A stretch of 14,091 nucleotides of DNA from Deltaproteobacteria bacterium. GTDB lineage: Bacteria > Desulfobacterota > Desulfobacteria > Desulfobacterales > Desulfobacteraceae. Where the stretch lies: NCBI GenBank assembly GCA_019314105.1, contig JAFCZY010000063.1, forward strand, positions 1 to 14,091. The letters are read 5' to 3'. The first letter of the stretch is position 1. Every line of letters begins with the position of its first letter. The notes under the pieces were generated by a model that had not been told where the DNA came from, ran no database searches, and saw only the letters and a list, made by a program, of their open reading frames with translations. Positions 8,439 to 14,091 of the stretch are shown here, one piece after another. A program made the translations under genes and the position numbers.

Positions 8439-8853
8439 CTATTTATGGATGATGCAGGTGGTTATTGGGGTCACGCTGATGTTGTCGACACAGGTTTTTG
8501 CCGGTAATTCCTGGTTGAATAAAGGCAATGAGATTTTAAAGTCATTTGGACTGGGTGATAAAACAAGTGAACTGACAATTGAAGAAATCGGAGCCGGACT
8601 CAAACAAGCGCTTAAAGTCGGTTCACAAAATGTTGTGAATCAATTAGGGGCAACAGATGGATTTAACACAGATTCAAATATCCATATCCCTTTGCCGGAA
8701 AGCCTTAATAAAGTGAAATCCATACTGGATAAGGTGGGGATGTCGTATCTTTTTGAAAATCTTGAGTTAAAGTTGAACAGGGCAGCAGAGGTTGCAACGC
8801 CAAAGGCAAAATCCAGTCAAACGAACAACAGAGCTTCTGCAAAAGGTCTTTAA
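8419..8853 (+). pseudogene. DUF4197 family exported protein with apparent internal deletion
   Basis: The frame gives 144 residues, against roughly 220-240 for DUF4197 proteins. An N-terminal signal peptide ends near residue 28 (STQVFAG). It is followed by recognisable family sequence: IEEIGAGLKQALKVGSQNVVNQLGATDGF, IHIPLPESLNKVKSILDKVGM and LELKLNRAAEVATPKAK, where the alignment stops at residue 131. The last 13 residues are unrelated. In another frame, bases 8807-8860 read QNPVKRTTELLQKVFNK followed by a stop, which resembles the usual DUF4197 C-terminal tail (NPAARTTDLLKKVF type). So the middle of the domain, roughly 90-105 codons by my estimate, appears to have been removed with a change of frame. 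A strong ribosome site GGAGGA at 8407-8412 precedes ATG 8419. The gene overlaps the end of DUF4126 and was probably translationally coupled to it. Confidence 0.75.
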
Positions 8854-8908
8854 TAAATAAAAACCGTAAAAAAATCTTATTAACCCTATAACGAGAATTG
8901 AGGTATTT

Positions 8909-10486
8909 ATGGATATAACATTCTATGGCGCAGCAGGTGAAGTGACAGGTTCAATGCATCTTCTTAATACGGGCACAGATCGAATACTGTTTGATTGCGG
9001 TATGTTTCAGGGCAGGCGAAAAGAAAGTAAAGAAAAAAATAAAAATTTCCCCATAGATAGAAGTCAGATTACCAATATGATCTTATCCCATGCCCATATT
9101 GATCACTCAGGCCGTATACCCATTTTAACAGGCAATGGCTTTTCAGGCAGGGTTGTGACCACCCGACCCACGGCAGACGCACTGGATTATATGCTGATGG
9201 ACAGTGGTCATATCCAGGAATCAGATGCCCAGTATTTGAATTATAAGTCACTCAGGTCCTTTTTACGTCAATTGGAACAGAATAATGTAAAGCAGAAGGT
9301 TACCAATAAGGAAAGAAGCAACATCAGAAAAATGCTGAAAAAAAATGCGCATGAGCTAAATACTGAAGTCATTCATAAACTTCAAAAACAGCATGAACTG
9401 GATATTATCACGCCGCTTTATACCATGGAGGAAGCAAGACAGTCCCTTGGGTTTATTGATGGGTATCCGTTTCATTATCCTGTAACCATCGGTAAAGATA
9501 CCACGGTAAAATTTTATGTGGCAGGCCATATCCTGGGCTCTGCTTTTTCAGTGGTGACCATCAAAAGAAATGATAAAACCACCCGGATTCTGTATACCGG
9601 AGATGTAGGACGGTTTGGGAAACCAATCTTAAAAGATCCAACCCTGGTATTTGATGAAGAAGACAGGGACATTGATCTGTTCATTACAGAAAGTACCTAT
9701 GGCGACAGGGAGCATGAGCCGGTTGGAGATCTGGGATCAAGCCTGAAAAAGGTTTTGAATGATACCTTTGAAAGGGGTGGATCTGTGATTATCCCGTCTT
9801 TTGCTTTCGGCAGAACCCAGGAACTGATTTATATTCTTCATGAGCTTTATGACAAGGGAGAGGTGCCGAGACGTCCCGTGTATGTTGACAGTCCGCTCGC
9901 ATCCAATATCACCAAGGTGTTTGGCGAACACCCGGAAGCCTATGACAAGGAAACCCATGAAACCTTTCTCGAGAAAGGGGAAAATCCGTTTCATTTTGAT
10001 AAAATTAAATTTGTTCAAACAGTACAGGAATCCATGCAGCTAACCCAGGACACTTCATCCCATGTGGTGATCTCTGCTTCAGGAATGTGTGAAGCCGGAA
10101 GAATTTTGCATCATCTTAGATATAAGGTTCATAACCCGAAAAATACCATCCTACTGGTGGGGTATATGGCTGAAAATACCCTGGGCAGAAGGATTGAAGA
10201 ATTGGGTGCCCAAAGTGTCGGATCAGGGAATAATGGGGAACCGCCTGAAATAAAAATACTTGGCAAAACCTATCCTTTGCGTGCAAAAGTTGAAAAAATC
10301 GGTGGATTCAGTGCCCATGGAGATAAACACGAACTGGAAAGCATTATTACAAAGTCAAATCTGCGGATAAAGAAAATTGGTATTGTCCATGGGGAAGAAG
10401 CGCAAAGTGCTGCGTTTTCAAAGCGTCTTCAAGAAAAAGGCTATGATACATTTATTCCCGGACCCCGCGATAAGATAGCCTTATAA
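8909..10486 (+). CDS. Beta-CASP metallo-beta-lactamase-fold hydrolase (CPSF-type RNA-processing family)
   Basis: A 525-residue cytoplasmic protein of the metallo-beta-lactamase superfamily with a beta-CASP domain, a family of zinc-dependent RNases related to CPSF73. Metal ligands are visible: SHAHIDHSG (60-68), AGHILGSA (205-212), TGDVGR (230-235), and the C-terminal GFSAHGD (466-472) and VHGE (493-496). The beta-CASP portion includes ESTYGDREH, PSFAFGRTQE, VDSPLA and SASGMCEAGR (389-398). Residues about 111-165 form an extra lysine- and glutamine-rich, probably helical insertion between GHIQESDAQYLN and PLYTMEEA that is absent from the shorter, about 460-residue members I know. GAATTGAGG just before ATG 8909 can serve as ribosome site. 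The gene lies 55 bases after the DUF4197 gene and is the last plus-strand gene. The RNA substrate is unknown. Confidence 0.9.
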   Translation: MDITFYGAAGEVTGSMHLLNTGTDRILFDCGMFQGRRKESKEKNKNFPIDRSQITNMILSHAHIDHSGRIPILTGNGFSGRVVTTRPTADALDYMLMDSGHIQESDAQYLNYKSLRSFLRQLEQNNVKQKVTNKERSNIRKMLKKNAHELNTEVIHKLQKQHELDIITPLYTMEEARQSLGFIDGYPFHYPVTIGKDTTVKFYVAGHILGSAFSVVTIKRNDKTTRILYTGDVGRFGKPILKDPTLVFDEEDRDIDLFITESTYGDREHEPVGDLGSSLKKVLNDTFERGGSVIIPSFAFGRTQELIYILHELYDKGEVPRRPVYVDSPLASNITKVFGEHPEAYDKETHETFLEKGENPFHFDKIKFVQTVQESMQLTQDTSSHVVISASGMCEAGRILHHLRYKVHNPKNTILLVGYMAENTLGRRIEELGAQSVGSGNNGEPPEIKILGKTYPLRAKVEKIGGFSAHGDKHELESIITKSNLRIKKIGIVHGEEAQSAAFSKRLQEKGYDTFIPGPRDKIAL

Positions 10487-10514
10487 ATTTTTGAGCTTTG
10501 TTATAAAAGAGGGG

Positions 10515-11216
10515 TTATGCAACTTTCTGTTCGTATAAATATTTCTGAAAATTTATAAACAGTGAACTGATATTTGCGACATCCCCCAATATTTTTTTGG
10601 CATCTTCCAGAGATTGATATTTATTTGTCAGCAGAATGGGTAATTTTTCCTGGTCAAGTTCTTCCACACCGGTCTCAATATATTTGTTCAAAACAAATTC
10701 AATAAATTCTTTTTGTTTTTCATTGAGTAAAGCAAAAATGGTCGTTCTGGCTGCGGCAACTCTTTCCTCTCTGGTGATTGGTTTTATATCGCTGTTAAAT
10801 ACATATTCCAACACATCAAATAAATCGCTTTTTTCAGCGTCAATTAGTTTTTTTAATGTGTTTAATTCTCTTTTTCCAAAACCAGCCTCGTCTAATTTTT
10901 CAAGCAATATTCTTCTTGTCATCGGGTTGCTCCAGATAGTTCTCAATTCTTCTTCGCTCTTAAAGAAGTTGGGAAGTTCTCCAAATAGATTTTGTAAAAA
11001 TTCCTCTGCCGAGATTGGTTTGCCGTCAGCACTCCAAAATGAAGTAGCAATCATATGCCGTATTTCACGCTCTTTTCCGTCTTTTAATTTAATTTTAACT
11101 TTTTTCTTACATACGCAGGGAACTTGTCCACATTTTTCACAAGGTTGCGGCGGTTCTTTCTCGCATTCACAAGGTCTTTTGTTTCCCATCAAATAAACGG
11201 GTTCCCCTTCCAACAA
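10515..11216 (-). pseudogene. hsdR: HsdR C-terminal domain, detached from the rest of HsdR
   Basis: This frame holds the C-terminal domain of an EcoEI-type HsdR (EcoEI_R_C family), the part that links the motor subunit to the modification core. It begins in a cysteine-rich linker (CECEKEPPQPCEKCG, then QVPCVCKKK) followed by KIKLKDGKEREIRHMIATSF, an SxEEFLQNLFG segment, WSNPMTRRILLEKLDEAGFG and LIDAEKSDLFDVLEYVFNSDIKPITREER. In intact relatives the same protein continues from the helicase part, so these 233 codons are the tail of the neighbouring frame, shifted by a deletion. Independent translation would need a TTG at 11216 or an ATG at 11189; ATG 11189 lies just upstream of the stop at 11167, so termination-reinitiation coupling is conceivable. 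It converges on the hydrolase gene with a 28-base gap. Confidence 0.8.
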
Positions 11217-12885
11217 TTTGTTTAAATTCTATTATCTGGTTGACGGGCCGCATCAGAACAATATTGCGGATGTTTCTTGCATCCACACCGGTTGAAAGTT
11301 TTTGAGACGTTGTTAAAATGGTTGGGATAAGTTTTTCATTGTCTTGAAATTCCCTTAAAAACTGTTCTCCGATTTTCCCATCATTTGCAGTAACACGAAC
11401 ACAATAATTGGGGTCATTACTTTTTTTGTATTGATTGACCAACTCCCGAACGGCTGCTGCGTGATCCTGGGTGGCACAAAAAATAATGGTCTTTTCATTC
11501 TGATTGGCTTCGTCCATATATATTCGAACTCGTTTAGCCTCTCTTGCCTTTATTTCAATGATTTTATTAAAGTCAGGCTCTATATAAATTTTGCCTTCTT
11601 CTATTTCACCTTCAATAATATCGTCATCGCTTGTGTAAATATAATCATCTATGGTGGTTTTGATGCGCTTGACTTTAAACGGTGTCAGAAAACCATCATT
11701 AATGCCTTCTTTAAGTGAATAGGTGTAGACAGGCGCTCCAAAATATTTATACGTATCTACATTGTCTCTTCGTTTGGGTGTAGCGGTTAAGCCCAGTTGA
11801 ACGGCCGGTGAAAAATATTCTAAAATCCCTCTCCAGTTTCCTTCATCATTTGCACCGCCTCTGTGACATTCATCTATGATAATGAAATCAAAATAATCTG
11901 TTGGATATTCACCAAAATAGGCTTTAACCGTCTCAGCAACCTTTAGTGCGGTCTCTTTGGGTTCCGGATAATTTATAGTTGTTTTGTCCCTGCCCTGTCT
12001 TTCATCCTTTATGTGAAATATTTTTTCAGCAGAAGGGGAATTTTTGGTATCAGAGCCGGACGAAGCCATAAAGGATTGAAATATGGTAAAAAAGATACTG
12101 CCGTTTGTTGGCACGCTTCCTTTCCTTCTTATTTCGCTTGGTTTAATTCTTACCATTGCATCTTCCGGGAATGCTGAAAAAGAATTAAATGCCTGATCCG
12201 CTAAGATATTACGATCGGCTAAAAATAATATTTGCGGTCGTCTTAATTGATGATTATTTTTTCCATTTTCAATTGCCGACAGGTTCCAACGGGTTTGAAA
12301 CAGCTTCCAGGCTATTTGAAAAGCAATGGCTGTTTTACCGGTTCCCGTGGCCAGGGTTAATAAAATGCGGGTTTTGTTATTGGCAATGGCTTCTAACGTA
12401 TTTTTTACTGCAATCTCCTGATAGTAGCGCAATTGCCAGGTTCCACTTTTATCTTCAAATGGAATAGATGCAAATTTTTCCCGCCATTCATTTTGAACGC
12501 TGAAAGTTTTGTTCCAAAGCTCGATGGGTGAAAGAAAATCAGATACCAAATCTTCCGCACCTGTTTTCATACAGATGCTGTAAATTTCTTTCCCATTGGT
12601 GGAATAGGTGGTGTCTAATTTTAATTTTTCAGCATAGAGTTTTGCCTGTGCCACTCCTTCGCCAACTTCTAATTCATTTTTTTTAGCTTCTACTACAGCC
12701 AGTTTAATGCCATTATAAACCAATACATAATCGGCCGTAAGTCTTTTTGACCTTCTGCCGCCGGTTTGGATTCTACCGGCCGTAATATTGTATTCACGAA
12801 GGATTTTAGAATTTTCCACAACGCCCCAGCCACAAGCTTTTAGCTTTGGGTCGATGAGTTCTGCTCGTGTTTCAGCTTCATTCAT
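11167..12885 (-). CDS. hsdR: Type I restriction endonuclease subunit HsdR, truncated after the helicase domain
   Basis: A 572-residue frame carrying the nuclease and motor domains of an EcoEI-type HsdR. The N-terminal nuclease domain shows D52 in ADYVLVYN and the ExK pair E66-K68 in VVEAKK. The SF2 motor shows ATGTGKT (179-185), DECHRGG (338-344), LTATPKR (366-372), TTSQKLSTGVDAR (525-537) and QIVGRGTR (556-563). The protein then stops at LFDGKQKTL, where relatives continue with a DYFTIYDFVKA-type stretch and a C-terminal domain; that domain lies in another frame at 10515-11216. GGAGGGG at 12891-12897 sits five bases before the ATG. The start overlaps the BRO-N frame by eight bases. Without the C-terminal domain the subunit probably cannot dock on the methylase, so restriction is likely lost. 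Whole gene extent would be 10515-12885. Confidence 0.88.
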   Translation of the reverse strand: MNEAETRAELIDPKLKACGWGVVENSKILREYNITAGRIQTGGRRSKRLTADYVLVYNGIKLAVVEAKKNELEVGEGVAQAKLYAEKLKLDTTYSTNGKEIYSICMKTGAEDLVSDFLSPIELWNKTFSVQNEWREKFASIPFEDKSGTWQLRYYQEIAVKNTLEAIANNKTRILLTLATGTGKTAIAFQIAWKLFQTRWNLSAIENGKNNHQLRRPQILFLADRNILADQAFNSFSAFPEDAMVRIKPSEIRRKGSVPTNGSIFFTIFQSFMASSGSDTKNSPSAEKIFHIKDERQGRDKTTINYPEPKETALKVAETVKAYFGEYPTDYFDFIIIDECHRGGANDEGNWRGILEYFSPAVQLGLTATPKRRDNVDTYKYFGAPVYTYSLKEGINDGFLTPFKVKRIKTTIDDYIYTSDDDIIEGEIEEGKIYIEPDFNKIIEIKAREAKRVRIYMDEANQNEKTIIFCATQDHAAAVRELVNQYKKSNDPNYCVRVTANDGKIGEQFLREFQDNEKLIPTILTTSQKLSTGVDARNIRNIVLMRPVNQIIEFKQIVGRGTRLFDGKQKTL

Positions 12886-13471
12886 TTTTACCCCTCCAAC
12901 TCCGGCATATCATCCCAAAGGTTGCTTTGGAAATTTCAGCCGTTAAAATGGCATAGTCCTGTTGTTCTTTAATCCCCCGCTCTTTCCATTCATCCGTCAA
13001 ATTCTGACGAATGGCAATCCCTCGAAGTCTTTTATCAATCCAATCTTTGGGATAGCCTTTTTGCTCATAAATTGCTTTCATCCGTTCTTGAGCCAGCTCC
13101 GGGTTTTCGATTTCTTCAATTCTTTCATATCCCACTTTTGCCAGCCATCGTTTAAATGGTTCAGCTTTTGGGGAGGGTATGGATTGGATAAGGCGGAAAG
13201 CGCCTTTTGTATTTACGCAGTCTGTTTTGTAGTTTTTTCCATCTTTTGACGACAATTTCAGTTGTACCCAAATTGGGGACAACTGAAATTTTGTAAATTC
13301 TCGATCTTTTACTTTCCCCCAGTATTGTCTGGGTGTAGGGCTCTCTGTCAGGGCTGAAACGATATCGGCCACCGAATAATACCATTCATCTTCATGCCAT
13401 ATCCTGCGGATTTTTTTGCTTTGAAATATCACGAGTTTATCAGCTTGTCCGGATGGTTTCTTTTTCATCAT
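12878..13471 (-). CDS. BRO-N domain protein of the type I R-M operon, C-terminally truncated
   Basis: A 197-residue protein related to BRO family/phage antirepressor-like and DinD-like proteins that are often encoded between hsdS and hsdR. The BRO-N part covers KLVIFQSKKIRRIWHEDEWYYSVADIV (12-38) and TPRQYWGKVK; strongly conserved stretches follow: IQSIPSPKAEPFKRWLAKVGYERIEEIENPELAQERMKAIYEQKGYPKDWIDKRLRG split over 95-151 and IRQNLTDEWKERG. Relatives continue after EISKATFGM with a segment rich in charged residues (about 80 more); here residue 187 is followed by an unrelated ICRSWRGKNE and a stop. A second frame reads NLWDDMPELEG and then TAA two bases before hsdR, so a deletion with frame change is likely. 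ATG 13471 overlaps the hsdS stop in an ATGA. Its role is unknown; DNA binding is inferred from the family. Confidence 0.78.
   Translation of the reverse strand: MMKKKPSGQADKLVIFQSKKIRRIWHEDEWYYSVADIVSALTESPTPRQYWGKVKDREFTKFQLSPIWVQLKLSSKDGKNYKTDCVNTKGAFRLIQSIPSPKAEPFKRWLAKVGYERIEEIENPELAQERMKAIYEQKGYPKDWIDKRLRGIAIRQNLTDEWKERGIKEQQDYAILTAEISKATFGMICRSWRGKNE
12891..12897 (-). promoter_or_regulatory. Strong ribosome binding site of hsdR
   Basis: On the minus strand GGAGGGG lies five bases before the hsdR ATG at 12885 and decides this start. A TAA in an alternative frame (12890-12888) sits two bases before the ATG and probably marks the original end of the upstream gene. Confidence 0.6.
13254..13290. 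repeat. 16-bp imperfect inverted repeat inside the BRO-N gene
   Basis: AATTTCAGTTGTACCC (13254-13269) and GGGGACAACTGAAATT (13275-13290) pair with a single mismatch around a 5-base loop. On the minus strand the repeat encodes KFQLSPIWVQLKL within the BRO-N protein. It could form a stable RNA hairpin or a binding site for a symmetric protein. The protein sequence there may itself be conserved, so part of the symmetry could be incidental. Confidence 0.55.
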
Positions 13472-14091
13472 AACTCCCCGCTAAACGCCTTTTGTAAAAT
13501 AGACTTTTTCAGTTCTTCCAAATCATCTATTTTCTTTTGATAAACAGCTTCTAATTTTTTTGTTTTGGCTGAAAGGGCATCCAGTTTTTTGACAATTTGT
13601 TTTTGTTCGGATAGCGAGGGGAGTTGAATAATAAAATTTCGTAGATACCCTAAACCAACAAATTTTTGGGTTGTCCCTTTAGCATCACATAGCATTTTGT
13701 CGATAGATGATTTCGAATCTAAATAATATTTTAAAAAATAACTGTTTTGTTCTTTCGAAATCTTGAATAAAGCAACATTTTTAATCGCAAAATTTGGTTC
13801 CTCCTGTACTACAATAGGATTACCAATAGTCCCAATCATTGCGAAAAGGATATCTCCTTTATCAACTTTACTTCTTTTATTTATATTAATATAATCTTGT
13901 TCAGAAATGTATTTAACTTTATTATAATTTAAAATATCATTTTTTAAATTTTTTGATGTAATTAATGGAAACCCTTCAGGTTGATATTTTGGTGAATCAT
14001 GAGTTCCATCTTTCACATCATAAACTTCTCCCAACCTCTTCTCTTCCCATTCTCCATTCTCCGTTTTCCTGTTTCCATCCTCAAACACCCC
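13468..14091 (-). CDS. hsdS: Type I restriction specificity subunit HsdS (N-terminal part outside the window)
   Basis: The frame is open to the window edge, so only the second half of HsdS is visible (about 207 codons). It begins in the central spacer (FEDGNRKTENGEWEEKRLGEV), typical of the start of a second target recognition domain. The TRD then shows DGTHDSPKYQPEGFPLITSKNL, KVDKGDILFAMIGTIGNPIVV and an AIKNVALFK stretch. The C-terminal conserved helix follows LPSLSEQKQIVKKLDAL and continues as a coiled coil (KTKKLEAVYQKKIDDLEELKKSILQKAFSGEL split over the last 32 residues). HsdS selects the DNA target for both methylation and restriction. A GTG at 14088 is in frame but is not likely to be the real start. 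The stop TGA overlaps the BRO-N start as ATGA, which indicates translational coupling. The recognition sequence cannot be predicted from this. Confidence 0.9.
   Translation of the reverse strand, partial: GVFEDGNRKTENGEWEEKRLGEVYDVKDGTHDSPKYQPEGFPLITSKNLKNDILNYNKVKYISEQDYININKRSKVDKGDILFAMIGTIGNPIVVQEEPNFAIKNVALFKISKEQNSYFLKYYLDSKSSIDKMLCDAKGTTQKFVGLGYLRNFIIQLPSLSEQKQIVKKLDALSAKTKKLEAVYQKKIDDLEELKKSILQKAFSGEL
14043..14076 (-). repeat. Short heptamer tandem repeat in the HsdS spacer
   Basis: On the minus strand two exact GGAGAAT heptamers (14049-14062) lie in a purine-only-like tract with degenerate flanking copies (GGAAACAGGAAAAC before, GGGAAG after). They encode part of the spacer before the second TRD. 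A gain or loss of one unit would change the frame. Confidence 0.4.

Noticed and set aside
10480..10514. Possible bidirectional terminator between the convergent genes
   Set aside because: Two TTATAA blocks flank a T-rich stretch, but I find no GC-containing stem; only about 28 bases separate the genes.
10636..11196. 186-codon plus-strand frame opposite the HsdR C-terminal part
   Set aside because: It is serine-, phenylalanine- and leucine-rich low-complexity sequence as expected from the complement of a lysine/glutamate-rich protein.

Overview
The window looks like chromosomal DNA from an anaerobic deltaproteobacterium, most like the Desulfobacterales (Desulfobacterota). That placement is inferred from gene content and protein style: a biotin-dependent carboxyltransferase next to a sodium-pumping decarboxylase beta subunit, Tex, AsmA and a beta-CASP hydrolase. 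It is not from a database match.

Layout. Positions 1-2775 (+) hold the end of a carboxyltransferase/biotin-carrier protein (OadA/PycB-like) and OadB, which together indicate Na+-coupled oxaloacetate decarboxylation or its reverse. Positions 2810-5854 (+) hold an ABM-domain protein, the manganese exporter MntP and the RNA-binding protein Tex. At 5870-5898 a good sigma70-type promoter opens a second plus-strand block: AsmA, a DUF4126 membrane protein, a DUF4197 exported protein and a long beta-CASP metallo-beta-lactamase-fold protein ending at 10486. Positions 10515-14091 (-) converge on this block and carry the downstream part of a visibly AT-richer type I restriction-modification operon in the order hsdS - BRO-N gene - hsdR; hsdM and the start of hsdS would lie beyond the window.

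The most notable feature is damage. Four genes between 7763 and 13471 have lesions. DUF4126 is split by what looks like one extra base. In DUF4197, the BRO-N gene and hsdR an expected internal segment seems to be missing, with the reading frame changed at the junction. In DUF4197 and the BRO-N gene the lost C-terminal tail can still be read in another frame just past the junction. HsdR keeps nuclease and helicase motifs but its C-terminal domain is out of frame, so restriction is probably lost or weakened.

Other points: an internal Shine-Dalgarno plus ATG in the oadA-like gene that could give a free biotin carrier, a palindrome inside the asmA promoter, and a 16-bp hairpin inside the BRO-N gene. 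I found no tRNA, rRNA, CRISPR array or insertion sequence. No gap between genes exceeds 300 bases.
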